Assembly (NCBI RefSeq): GCF_040838345.1
Contig: NZ_JBAKFF010000001.1
Span: 806,001-870,000 of the forward strand
From: Spiribacter sp. 1M189
Lineage (GTDB): Bacteria > Pseudomonadota > Gammaproteobacteria > Nitrococcales > Nitrococcaceae
Length of the DNA: 64,000 nt
Direction: 5' to 3'
Positions 1-8,389 of this stretch are shown here, piece after piece. The translations under genes and the position numbers were made by a program. Each line of letters begins with the position of its first letter. The first letter of the stretch is position 1. The notes beneath the pieces are model-generated. The model had not been told where the DNA came from. It ran no database searches and was given only the letters and a program-made list of their open reading frames with translations.

Positions 1-613
1 GTGCGCGGAAGCGCTCCACGGCTGGGAAATCGGACGCATCCTGGGCCCGGATCAACGACTGCATGGGGGTATCCACCACCCCCGGGCGCAGACTGCCGAT
101 GGCGACGCCACTACCGGCAAGCTCCTGCTTGAGGACTTCGTAGACCATATAGAGCGCCGCCTTACTGGTGCAGTAGGCGCCCCATCCCGGTAGCGCACGA
201 TGGGCGGCGCCAGAGGAGATATTCAGGATACGGCCGCCCTCCTCCATCTGCGGGCTCATCAGGCGGGTCAGTGCAATCGGCGCCTCGAGATTGATCGCGA
301 GGCTTCGGCGAATGGCCTGGGCTGACTGTGAGAGAAGCGGTCCGACCGGATCAATAACCCCGGCATTGTGAACGAGAAAGCGCACTGGCCGCTCGCCGAC
401 CGCCGCCCGCAGGGCCGCCTGGCCATCCTCCGTACTGATATCCGCCTGACAGGGCTCAACGCCCGTCTGCAGCGCTGCCAGCTCATCCAGGGGGCCGCGA
501 CGACGTCCCGCCACCACAACGATATGCCCCCGTCCCGCCAGTCGCAGGGCGAGCGCACGGCCAATACCGGTGCCGCCACCGGTGATGACCGAAACAGTCT
601 GCGTCATTTTCAT
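1..613 (-). CDS. SDR-family oxidoreductase (3' part missing)
   Basis: Short-chain dehydrogenase/reductase that should reduce or oxidise a small carbonyl or alcohol substrate with NAD(P)H in the cytoplasm; the substrate cannot be read from sequence. The N-terminus carries the Rossmann glycine motif TGGGTGIGRA, followed by HNAG, the catalytic-serine region NISSG, the YCTSK active-site motif (Tyr and Lys) and a PG motif (LRPGVVDTP). About 200 residues are visible and the C-terminal part lies beyond the left edge. Two in-frame ATGs (613 and 607) are possible; 613 sits better behind a GAGGG ribosome site that overlaps the end of the upstream dehydrogenase gene, so the two are probably co-transcribed. 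Confidence 0.85.
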   Translation of the reverse strand, partial: MKMTQTVSVITGGGTGIGRALALRLAGRGHIVVVAGRRRGPLDELAALQTGVEPCQADISTEDGQAALRAAVGERPVRFLVHNAGVIDPVGPLLSQSAQAIRRSLAINLEAPIALTRLMSPQMEEGGRILNISSGAAHRALPGWGAYCTSKAALYMVYEVLKQELAGSGVAIGSLRPGVVDTPMQSLIRAQDASDFPAVERFRA

Positions 614-619
614 CCGCCC

Positions 620-1579
620 TCAATCCACACGCCGTACCGGCTCGCCGTCGAGCCAGCCACGGATATTCTCGACACTCTGATCCACGATCCGCTGTCGTGC
701 GCGCTGGCTGCCCCACGCACTGTGCGGCGTGATCAAGAAATTCGGCAGCCCCGCCGCCAGCAGCGGATTGCCCGCCACCGGCGGCTCCTTAGATAGCCCA
801 TCCAGCCCTGCCCCGGCGATCTCGCCGGTGCGCAGCGCCTCGACCAGCGCCTTCTCGTCCAGCAGCGCGCCCCGGGCGGTGTTGATCAGCAAGGCACTGG
901 ATTTCATCCGCCTCAGCACCGCCGCATCAATCATCTCCCGGGTGGTTTCCGTCAGCGGACAATGCAGCGTCACGATATCCGCCTCGGTGATGCCGTCCTC
1001 AAAGCGAACGCGCCCTTCCCGTGGCGTCGTCACCCCGGGACGCTCCGCGATGATCACGCGCATACCGAGGGCCTCGGCCTTTCGCGCAACCGCCGCGCCC
1101 AGCGTCCCGTAACCGACCACGAGCAGCGTCTGCCCAGCCAGCTCCCTGATCGGATAGTCGAGGAAGCAGAAATCCGGTGACTGTTCCCAGCGCCCACGAC
1201 CGACCGCATCGACGTAGTCCACCAGTCGTGTACACAGCGCCAGCATGAGCCCAATGGCGTGCTGACTGACCGCCTCGGTGCCGTAGCCGCGGCAATGGGT
1301 CACCGTTATCCCGCGAGCCCGGGCCGCCGCGACATCGATGTTGTCGACACCGGTCGCCACCACATTGATCAGACCAAGCGATGGGCAGGCGTCCAGCGTT
1401 GCCGCGTCAATCACCACCTTGTTGGTGATGATGATCTCCGCGCCGTCGATATGCTCGACACGCTGATCCGGCGACGTTCGGCCATGGCTGACCCAGTCGG
1501 GGCACAGTGCATCCAGCGCCCGGAAATCCAGATCGCCATGTTCCAGGGTATCTCGATCGAGGAAAACCGCCCGTGCCAT
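620..1579 (-). CDS. D-2-hydroxyacid dehydrogenase (glycerate dehydrogenase/hydroxypyruvate reductase-like)
   Basis: NAD(P)-dependent D-2-hydroxyacid dehydrogenase of 319 residues, closest in features to HprA-type glycerate dehydrogenases that interconvert hydroxypyruvate and glycerate. Visible are the NAD motif GYGTLG, the substrate-binding stretch NVVATGVDNID, the catalytic Arg/Glu region NTARGALLDE and the catalytic His in TPHSAWGS. An upstream in-frame ATG (1612) exists, but the family normally begins close to MARAVFLD, so ATG 1579 is chosen. It reads away from the AT-rich gap that separates it from dusB and is followed within a few bases by the SDR gene, suggesting a two-gene transcript. 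Exact substrate is uncertain. Confidence 0.85.
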   Translation of the reverse strand: MARAVFLDRDTLEHGDLDFRALDALCPDWVSHGRTSPDQRVEHIDGAEIIITNKVVIDAATLDACPSLGLINVVATGVDNIDVAAARARGITVTHCRGYGTEAVSQHAIGLMLALCTRLVDYVDAVGRGRWEQSPDFCFLDYPIRELAGQTLLVVGYGTLGAAVARKAEALGMRVIIAERPGVTTPREGRVRFEDGITEADIVTLHCPLTETTREMIDAAVLRRMKSSALLINTARGALLDEKALVEALRTGEIAGAGLDGLSKEPPVAGNPLLAAGLPNFLITPHSAWGSQRARQRIVDQSVENIRGWLDGEPVRRVD

Positions 1580-1892
1580 GTTCTGCCCATATGCTGCCAA
1601 TGCCTGTCCCAAAGCTTACCGAAGGCACCGGGTTATGCACAGTTGCGGTGCGATGGCGCTTTGCTGCGACGCGCGATGACGGGATAAGGCATTTGGGCGA
1701 ATGTGACAAAGCATATTCTAATTTATAACCTGCAAGCTATTGTTATTATTGGATAAGTAAGATCTGGCGAAGATTCATCCAATTTGACGAGACCCCGCAT
1801 GTTACAAGGGCTTTGGGCCGATCATCGGTAAAGCATCCACAATCTTATCCACAGGTTTTGTGGACAAGATTCGCAACCGCTATGCTGCTCGA
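1580..1892. other. AT-rich intergenic region with DnaA-box-like 9-mers
   Basis: This 313-base gap is the longest non-coding stretch in the window. It holds TTATGCACA (1633-1641) and TTATCCACA (1845-1853), both exact matches to the DnaA-box consensus TTATNCACA, plus TGTGGACAA (1859-1867), which is a one-mismatch box on the other strand. The last two form a head-to-head inverted pair five bases apart. Between them, about 1700-1790 is strikingly AT-rich against the GC-rich background. I see no credible ORF or terminator here. It must also hold the promoters of the divergent dehydrogenase and dusB genes. Confidence 0.6.
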
Positions 1893-2900
1893 ATGCAGAT
1901 CGGCCCGCACAAAATCGAAGGTGTCGTCTTCCTCGCCCCCATGGCGGGCGTCACCGACCGGCCCTTCCGCGTGCTCTGCCGCCGGCTCGGCGCCGCGCTC
2001 GCCGCCTCAGAGATGGTCGCCTCCAACCCCGCGCTGCGCGAGACACGGAAATCCCGCCTCAAGCGAGACCATCGCGGCGAACCCTCGCCCCGCGTTGTCC
2101 AGATCGCCGGGGCCGATCCCGGCACAATGGCAGAAGCAGCGCGATTCAACGCCGACCAGGGCGCCGAGATCATCGACATCAACATGGGCTGCCCCGCCAA
2201 AAAGGTGAATCGCAAGCTGGCCGGTTCGGCATTGCTCGCCGATGAGGTGCTGGTCGGGCGCATTCTTGACGCCGCGGTGGCAGCAGTGGATGTCCCGGTG
2301 ACGCTGAAGATCCGCACTGGCCCCAGCGCCGATCAGCGTAACGCGGTCCGCGTCGCGCGAATCGCGGAAAAAGCCGGTATCGCCGCCCTGGCGCTGCATG
2401 GGCGGACCCGCGATCAGCATTACCGCGGCGAGGCAGAGCACCAGACCCTGGCAGCCGTCAGGCAAGTCATTGATATCCCGTTAATCGGCAACGGGGATAT
2501 TACGACCCCAGCCGAGGCGCGCCGATTGCTCGAGCGTACGGGCTGCGACGCCGTCATGATCGGCCGCGCCGCCCAGGGCAGACCGTGGATATTCCGCGAG
2601 GCGCAGCATTTCATCGACACCGGCGAGCGCCTGCCCCCTCCCGCGGCCGCCGAGATCCAGGCCTGGATGCTGGGTCATCTGCGGGCGCTGCACGAATTCT
2701 ATGGGCCGGTTCAGGGCGTCCGGGTGGCCCGCAAGCACATTGGCTGGTATCTGCAGGGGCTGCCAGGCGGTGAGGCCTGGCGCCGGGAACTGATGGGCGT
2801 CGATCAGGCTGACCGGCAGCTGAGCCTCGCCGCGGAGGCGATCGCCGCTGTGACGGGCTGTGTCGATCCGGCACAGCCCGTGGTCGAATCAGCGCATTAA
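1893..2900 (+). CDS. dusB: tRNA-dihydrouridine synthase B
   Basis: Flavoenzyme reducing uridine to dihydrouridine in the D-loop of tRNAs, 335 residues. The N-terminus shows APMAGVTDRPFR (FMN-binding barrel start); NMGCPAKKV carries the catalytic Cys; then LKIRTG, HGRTRDQHY and GNGDI follow in the usual Dus order. The NMGCPAKKV and YRGEAEH signatures fit the DusB subfamily. ATG 1893 (MQIGPHKIEG) matches the normal family start; a GTG at 1860 would add an unlikely leader and overlap DnaA-box-like sequence. In enteric relatives dusB is followed by fis; here the next gene is a convergent rhomboid gene whose stop overlaps by 12 bases, so no fis is linked. Confidence 0.95.
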   Translation: MQIGPHKIEGVVFLAPMAGVTDRPFRVLCRRLGAALAASEMVASNPALRETRKSRLKRDHRGEPSPRVVQIAGADPGTMAEAARFNADQGAEIIDINMGCPAKKVNRKLAGSALLADEVLVGRILDAAVAAVDVPVTLKIRTGPSADQRNAVRVARIAEKAGIAALALHGRTRDQHYRGEAEHQTLAAVRQVIDIPLIGNGDITTPAEARRLLERTGCDAVMIGRAAQGRPWIFREAQHFIDTGERLPPPAAAEIQAWMLGHLRALHEFYGPVQGVRVARKHIGWYLQGLPGGEAWRRELMGVDQADRQLSLAAEAIAAVTGCVDPAQPVVESAH

Positions 2901-3554
2901 CCGCCGCCGCGGCTTGATCGGCAACTGGCCACGCCAGTAGATAATCATGAGCAGACCGAAGGCCATGCCGCCCAGATGGGCGAAGTGCGCCACACCCGAC
3001 ATTGAGCCGGTCACCCCGGCATAGAGCTCGAACGCACCGTAGAGGATGACGAAATACTTCGCTTTGATCGGTATGGGCGGGAATAGCAGCATCAATTGCT
3101 GATTGGGGAACATCATCGCGAAACCGAGCAGGATCCCGAAGACCGCCCCGGATGCCCCGATGGTGGGGTAGATGCTGCCGCTGTCCGCCGCCATGGTGGC
3201 GACGATGAGCTGAATCAGGCCGGCGCCCACCAGGCAGACCAGATAGTAAACCAGAAACGGTCGCGAGCCCCAGAAGCGCTCCAGCGCAGTGCCGAATATC
3301 CACAGCGCGAACATATTCACGAACAGATGCAGCATGCCGCCATGCAGAAATCCGTAGGTCAGCAACTGCCAGATCTCGAATCCGGGGATGCCACCCCCGC
3401 CGAGGCGGGCGTTCAGGCCTTCCGTGCCGAGGGGCCAGAGGCCGAAGCCGACCACCATGGCGGGGCCGAGCAGCAGATAGGCCACAAAGCCGAGCCCATT
3501 GGCTATCAGCATCGTGAGCACGACCGGCGTATCATTCAGATTTCGTGGTCCCAT
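2889..3554 (-). CDS. Rhomboid family intramembrane serine protease
   Basis: Polytopic inner-membrane protease of 221 residues that should cleave transmembrane substrates within the bilayer. The GASG motif places the catalytic Ser near residue 135 and the HFAHLGG motif places the catalytic His near residue 193; HLFVN (Asn near 80) supplies the oxyanion region. Six hydrophobic segments can be traced, and the basic tail ends KPRRRLMR. There is no extra cytoplasmic domain, so this is the compact bacterial form. The gene converges on dusB with a 12-base overlap of coding ends. Its native substrate is unknown. Confidence 0.9.
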   Translation of the reverse strand: MGPRNLNDTPVVLTMLIANGLGFVAYLLLGPAMVVGFGLWPLGTEGLNARLGGGGIPGFEIWQLLTYGFLHGGMLHLFVNMFALWIFGTALERFWGSRPFLVYYLVCLVGAGLIQLIVATMAADSGSIYPTIGASGAVFGILLGFAMMFPNQQLMLLFPPIPIKAKYFVILYGAFELYAGVTGSMSGVAHFAHLGGMAFGLLMIIYWRGQLPIKPRRRLMR

Positions 3555-3652
3555 GGCGGCATGATACGGCGGCCAACGGGACGCACGCCACTTGTCCGCG
3601 ACGCTGGCCGGCGTTAGCGTGCGCGCATCACCGCCGAGGACTCATCGGAACC

Positions 3653-4957
3653 ATGGCCGACAACACGGGCATTACGGCTCATCCGCTGCGTGACGCGCTG
3701 CTCCGCGAGGCGCATGCGCGTCCGTTCGAGAGCCTCGACGGACCGTTGCAGGTATCCCACCTGGTACTGCATACCGGAACCAGTGGCCGCAGTGCGGAGG
3801 TCGCGCACATGACCGAGCTCTGCGAGCGGCTGCAGATTGATCCGCCCGACGCCGAGGCCGGTCACTTCATCCTCGAGGCCCGCGGATTTCGCCTGCGCTG
3901 GGAGCGTCACACCGAGTTCTCGACCTACACGGTGTTCGTCAACGGCGATGAATCGGAGCCGTTCGCCGCACCGGCCATGCAACGGCTTCCCGCTCAATGG
4001 CTACCGGGGCTGCCGGGCGAACTGCTTGCGGCGATGCATGTCAGCCTTGTGCCGGCGGCCCGAGCCGATACCAGCCAGGCCGCCCTCGCCCGCTGCTTCC
4101 AGCCCGATAGCCTCGCCGGCAGCCGGTGCAGTGGGGGCGCTGCCACGGTGTGGACGGACTTTCTCGCCGACAGCGACGGATTTCTGCGCTTCCTGGTGGT
4201 GGATGAGGCGCTCAACCCCATGCAGGCCGGACGACTCGTCCAGCGCCTTCTGGAGCTCGAGACGTACCGGTTCATGGCATTACTGGGGTTCCCGCTTGCG
4301 CGTGAGCTGTCCCCGGATATCACCGATATGGAATCCCGGTTGGGGACCCTCATGGACCGACTCTCCACCGTCGCCGAACTCGCCGATGAGCGCGAGCTGC
4401 TGACTGCGCTCTCCGAGCTCTCGGCCCGGGTTGAGCGCATGATGGCGCGGACCAACTTCCGCTTCAGCGCCACCGCCGCCTACGGGACGCTGGTGCGCCG
4501 GCGTCTGAAGGTCCTCCGCGAGCAGCGCATCGAGGGCATGAGCACGCTGGATGAGTTCATGGAGCGGCGACTGGCGCCGGCTTTGGATACCTGTGTGCAT
4601 ATGGGTGAGCGCCTGGAACGGGTTTCCAGCCGCGTCAGTCGCGCCGCGAATCTGCTAAGGACCCGGGTGGACGTCGCCCTCGAGGCCCAGAACCGTGACC
4701 TCCTCGATTCCATGAACCGTCGCGCCCGACTGCAGCTGCGGCTCCAGGAAACGGTGGAGGGGCTCTCGGTCGTCATCATCAGCTACTACGCAGTCTCGCT
4801 CTTTGGCTATGCGTTCAAGGGCCTGAGTGAGTCTGGGCTGGGAATCGAGGCTGATATCGCCACTGCCCTCAGCATTCCGGTGGTCGTCACCATCGTGGCC
4901 ATCGGTATGCGCCGGGTGCGAGGTAAGGCTCTGCGCGACGATGCCGACGCGGGCTGA
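3653..4957 (+). CDS. DUF3422 family membrane-anchored protein
   Basis: A 434-residue protein of the DUF3422 family, whose function is not established. The N-terminal half begins HPLRDALLREAHARPFESL, a hallmark of the family, and is soluble-looking; the region around residues 190-370 is rich in charged helices that could form coiled coil; the C-terminus has two transmembrane segments (around ISYYAVSLFGYAF and IPVVVTIVAIGM). It probably sits in the inner membrane with its bulk in the cytoplasm. ATG 3653 is chosen because upstream in-frame sequence lacks family similarity. Its end overlaps the next gene by 17 bases, so translation is likely coupled with the VTT-domain protein. Confidence 0.85.
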   Translation: MADNTGITAHPLRDALLREAHARPFESLDGPLQVSHLVLHTGTSGRSAEVAHMTELCERLQIDPPDAEAGHFILEARGFRLRWERHTEFSTYTVFVNGDESEPFAAPAMQRLPAQWLPGLPGELLAAMHVSLVPAARADTSQAALARCFQPDSLAGSRCSGGAATVWTDFLADSDGFLRFLVVDEALNPMQAGRLVQRLLELETYRFMALLGFPLARELSPDITDMESRLGTLMDRLSTVAELADERELLTALSELSARVERMMARTNFRFSATAAYGTLVRRRLKVLREQRIEGMSTLDEFMERRLAPALDTCVHMGERLERVSSRVSRAANLLRTRVDVALEAQNRDLLDSMNRRARLQLRLQETVEGLSVVIISYYAVSLFGYAFKGLSESGLGIEADIATALSIPVVVTIVAIGMRRVRGKALRDDADAG

Positions 4958-5669
4958 ATGGCGCGAGGCCATTCGGCGCCGCTGGCCGCTGCTCTGGCGG
5001 ATTTCCATCGCTGTAGCCATCGCCAGTGGCATGGTTGCCCTCTGGCAGGTGTACAACCTCGAGGCCTATACCGAGCTGGGCCGTCTGCTCGAGATCGGCA
5101 GCCGGCTCCGGGAACAGCCCTGGGCGGTTCCCGTCGTCATCCTGCTCTATATCGCTGCCGGGATCGCGTTTGTGCCGCTGACCGTCATGGTGGTCGCCAC
5201 GATCATCGTCTACGGCCCGGTCGGCGGCTTCATGCTGGCGAACACTGGAACCATCGCCTCGGCAGTGAGCAGCTTTCTGCTCGGCCGTCTGCTGGGCGCG
5301 GAACCGCTGCGACGCCTCGGCGGCCCCACGCTGAAACGCCTTAATGCCCAGGCGGGGCGGCATGGAACAATGATCGTCACCGCTCTGCGCGTCATGCCAG
5401 TCGCGCACTTCCATGCCGTGAGCCTGCTCTCGGGCGCCTCGGCCATCGGCTTCTGGCCCTATCTCAGCGGCACGCTCATCGGCACGGTCCCGGGGATCGC
5501 CATCATCGCGGCGGTCGGCAACCAGACCAAGCGTCTGCTCCTCGAACCGGATCTGGGCGGTTTAATGGTGCTGACCACGTTAGGGGCGTTCAGCATGCTC
5601 GTCTTTTATGCAATGCGGCGCTGGATGCGCCGGTACGCGCCCGCCTCGGGCGATGATACGGAACAGTAA
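4941..5669 (+). CDS. TVP38/TMEM64 (VTT/DedA-like) family membrane protein
   Basis: Integral membrane protein of 242 residues with a VTT (SNARE-associated, DedA-like) domain. Hydrophobic helices lie near residues 18-35, 60-80, 85-115 and 160-225. The core contains GIAFVPLTVMVVATIIVYGP and the conserved segment ALRVMPVAHFHAVSLLSGAS, typical of the family. Relatives are linked to lipid scrambling and membrane homeostasis, but its own role is unknown. ATG 4941 lies within the end of the DUF3422 gene (17-base overlap), implying translational coupling. A small GGGG/CCCC hairpin with a short T run (5683-5697) follows the stop. Confidence 0.85.
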   Translation: MPTRAEWREAIRRRWPLLWRISIAVAIASGMVALWQVYNLEAYTELGRLLEIGSRLREQPWAVPVVILLYIAAGIAFVPLTVMVVATIIVYGPVGGFMLANTGTIASAVSSFLLGRLLGAEPLRRLGGPTLKRLNAQAGRHGTMIVTALRVMPVAHFHAVSLLSGASAIGFWPYLSGTLIGTVPGIAIIAAVGNQTKRLLLEPDLGGLMVLTTLGAFSMLVFYAMRRWMRRYAPASGDDTEQ

Positions 5670-5741
5670 TGACTGGTCTGCCGGGGCAAACCCCTTTAGA
5701 CTTCGCTGCCAAAATCACCTGTGCAAGGAGGACTGAGAACC

Positions 5742-6767
5742 ATGGATCACATCGGGCAAATGCAGCGCACCATCGAACGCCTGACCAGTCCCGGACGGGG
5801 CATTCTGGCCGCCGATGAGAGCTACCCCACCATCACCAAGCGACTGTCCGACCATGGCATCGAGTCCACCGAAGAGAACCGGCGTTTCTACCGTAGCCTG
5901 CTCTCCAGCACGCCGGGTATTGGCGAATATGTCAGCGGCATCATCTTTTTCGAGGAAACGCTGGGGCAGCGTAATGATGATGGCGTCATGATCCCGGAGG
6001 CCTGCGAACGGCAGGACATCGTTCCGGGGATCAAGGTGGACAAGGGCCTGGTTGAGCTCGCCGGCAGCGGCGGCGAGAAGGTGACGCAGGGCCTGGACAA
6101 TCTGGGCGACCGCCTGGACGGCTACCGCGATCAGGGCGCGCTGTTCACCAAGTGGCGTAACGTCTACAGCATTACGGCCCATACGCCGGGAAGCCAGGCG
6201 CTCGAGGCCAATGCGGAGGTGCTTGCCCGGTATGCTGCCATCGCCCAGTCACGCGGCATGGTGCCGATCGTCGAGCCCGAGGTCCTCATGGATGGCGACC
6301 ATGACATGGCGCGCTGCGCCGAGGTGACTGAAGCGGCCCAGAGCGCCGTTTTCTCGGCACTGCGCCGGCACAATGTCATCCTCGAGTGCATGATCCTCAA
6401 ACCGAATATGGTGCTGCCCGGCAAGAGCCAGCCGCGGCCGAGCCCCGAGGTCTGCGCCGAAGAGACGCTACGGGTGCTGCGCCGGACGGTCCCGGCGGCG
6501 GTGCCGACCATCAACTTCCTCTCCGGGGGCCAGACCTGCGAGGAGGCCACCGCCAATCTCAACGCGATGAACCGTGCCGACGGAGCCAAGCCCTGGGTGC
6601 TGAGCTTCTCCTACAGCCGAGCGCTGCAGAATCCCGTTCAGGCCGCATGGAACGGCGATCCGGCCAACAAGGAAGCGGCACAGCGCGCCTTCCTGCATCG
6701 CGCCAGGCTCAACTCGCTGGCACGCAAGGGTGAATACGATCCGTCGATGGAGACGACATCCGCCTGA
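5742..6767 (+). CDS. Fructose-bisphosphate aldolase, class I (animal type)
   Basis: Cleaves fructose-1,6-bisphosphate to dihydroxyacetone phosphate and glyceraldehyde-3-phosphate through a Schiff base. The 341-residue chain is of the class I type best known from animals and plants: ILAADES near the start, FTKWRNV, VPIVEPEVLMDGDHD, the Schiff-base lysine in MILKPNMVLPGK, and FLSGGQ for phosphate binding. It is not the bacterial class II (zinc) enzyme nor the short DhnA-type class I enzyme. A strong ribosome site (AAGGAGGA, about 5725-5732) precedes ATG 5742. The gene seems monocistronic, ending at a clear rho-independent terminator. Confidence 0.93.
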   Translation: MDHIGQMQRTIERLTSPGRGILAADESYPTITKRLSDHGIESTEENRRFYRSLLSSTPGIGEYVSGIIFFEETLGQRNDDGVMIPEACERQDIVPGIKVDKGLVELAGSGGEKVTQGLDNLGDRLDGYRDQGALFTKWRNVYSITAHTPGSQALEANAEVLARYAAIAQSRGMVPIVEPEVLMDGDHDMARCAEVTEAAQSAVFSALRRHNVILECMILKPNMVLPGKSQPRPSPEVCAEETLRVLRRTVPAAVPTINFLSGGQTCEEATANLNAMNRADGAKPWVLSFSYSRALQNPVQAAWNGDPANKEAAQRAFLHRARLNSLARKGEYDPSMETTSA

Positions 6768-6796
6768 TCCAGCGACGGCAGAAAGGCAGCAATATG

Positions 6797-6831
6797 AAAA
6801 GGCTGGCATCCCATCGGTGCCAGCCTTTTTT
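6797..6831 (+). terminator. Rho-independent terminator after the aldolase gene
   Basis: A 12-base perfect stem, AAAAGGCTGGCA (6797-6808) pairing with 6818-6829, encloses a 9-base loop and runs into a T tract. It lies 29 bases past the aldolase stop. The A tract on the other side means it could also work for the convergent htrA transcript. Confidence 0.9.
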
Positions 6832-6862
6832 CATGGGCAGGTCACCCATTGGACGAACCGCA

Positions 6863-8245
6863 TCAGCGAATCACGATAAAGAAGGCGCCACTGCCGCGGC
6901 GCACGTTCAGCAACAGCTGATCCGCGCCTTCCACACGATCGCGGAACTCCGCCAGGGAGCGCACATCCTGCCGGTTCACCGAGGTGATGACGTCGCCGGG
7001 GCGGAGGTATTCCGCTGCCGGGCTTCCGGGCGCCACCTCGGCCACCAGCACGCCACGGACTTCCCCGAACAGCGGTGAGCGCTCATCCACCTCGCTGAAG
7101 GTCGCCCCGGCGAGTCCCGGATGCATGGAATCGGCACTTACCTGCCTGGTCGCCGGATCCGCCACAATAGCGGTGGTCGTACGTCTCTCTCCGTCGCGCA
7201 CATAAGCGAGGTTCACCTCATCGCCGATGCGCAGCAAGCCGATGGCATTGGCCATGGCGTTGGCATCGGATACTGGCGTCCCGTTCACCTCCACGATAAC
7301 GTCACCCGCCTCGAGCCCGGCCTCTGCGGCTGGTGAATTGGGTGTCACCTGGGCGACGAGCGCGCCGTTCGGGCGCTCGATATCAAACGCCTCGGCCATC
7401 TCCGGGGTCAGATCCTGGACCCTTACGCCCAGCACCCCGCGCTGGACCTCGCCGTACTCGATGATCTGCTCCATGACCTGGCGGGCCATATTCACCGGGA
7501 CGGCGAACCCGATGCCGATATTGCCGCCGCTGCGAGAAAGGATCGCCGTGTTGATCCCCACCAGCTCACCACGCAGATTGATCAGTGCGCCGCCGGAGTT
7601 GCCGGGATTGATCGAGGCATCGGTCTGGATAAAGCTCTGCAGTCGGGCGCCGCCGTTACCGGGAAGCGTCCGCTCCAGCCCGCTGACAACACCGGTGGTC
7701 ACGGTGTGTTCAAGACCAAACGGATTACCGATGGCCATCGCATAGTCACCGACCCGCAACTCGTCGGAGTCGGCCATGGGCAGTGCGGCGAGAGCGTCCG
7801 CGTTGACCTGCAGCACGGCGATGTCCGTCTCGGGATCGGAACCGACAGTTTCGGCTTCCAGCTCACGACCGTCATTGAAGGTGATCTGGATCTGATCGGC
7901 GTTGGCAATGACATGGTGATTGGTGAGGATATAACCGGCATCGGCATCCACCACCACGCCGGAGCCCAGGGACTGCACCTGGCGCTGCCTAGGCTGTTCC
8001 GGCACGTCGAAAAAGCGCCGGAAGAACGGGTCGTTGAGCAGCGGATTGGATTGCGCCTCCACAGTTCCCGAGGTCGAGATGTTCACCACCGCCGGCGAAA
8101 CCTGCTCCACCAGCGGCGCGAGACTGGGCATGCTCCCGTCGGGATTGATGATCTGACCCGGCGCGGTCATCGGCACAGCAAGCAGCAGCAGGGTGGCCAC
8201 CGCCAGTAGGCGTCGAGCCGGGGCGAAACGGGTGAGGGTTGGCAT
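6863..8245 (-). CDS. Periplasmic Do/HtrA-type serine protease (DegP/DegQ/MucD-like)
   Basis: Periplasmic protease/chaperone of 460 residues that degrades or holds misfolded envelope proteins. A hydrophobic signal peptide occupies roughly residues 10-29. The trypsin-like domain carries the triad His111 (in TNHHVI), Asp141 (in DPETDIAV) and Ser217 (in NPGNSGGA). Two PDZ domains follow, at about 255-345 and 365-455. Length and two-PDZ layout fit DegQ/MucD. It converges on the aldolase gene and shares the terminator region. The 144-base gap to the divergent nicotinamidase gene should hold its promoter, but I could not assign a sigma-E-type site with confidence. Confidence 0.93.
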   Translation of the reverse strand: MPTLTRFAPARRLLAVATLLLLAVPMTAPGQIINPDGSMPSLAPLVEQVSPAVVNISTSGTVEAQSNPLLNDPFFRRFFDVPEQPRQRQVQSLGSGVVVDADAGYILTNHHVIANADQIQITFNDGRELEAETVGSDPETDIAVLQVNADALAALPMADSDELRVGDYAMAIGNPFGLEHTVTTGVVSGLERTLPGNGGARLQSFIQTDASINPGNSGGALINLRGELVGINTAILSRSGGNIGIGFAVPVNMARQVMEQIIEYGEVQRGVLGVRVQDLTPEMAEAFDIERPNGALVAQVTPNSPAAEAGLEAGDVIVEVNGTPVSDANAMANAIGLLRIGDEVNLAYVRDGERRTTTAIVADPATRQVSADSMHPGLAGATFSEVDERSPLFGEVRGVLVAEVAPGSPAAEYLRPGDVITSVNRQDVRSLAEFRDRVEGADQLLLNVRRGSGAFFIVIR

Positions 8246-8389
8246 CGTTACATGTTCTCCAGACAGCGATCACTCAAAAACCTTATTGTGGTCGCCAGCG
8301 GGTTTTTTCAAGGTATCCGGTTTACACCCGCCACCCATCGCCCCCACCCTCGGCGGTGAACGTCGCCAATACCAGTGAACGGAGTGAAT

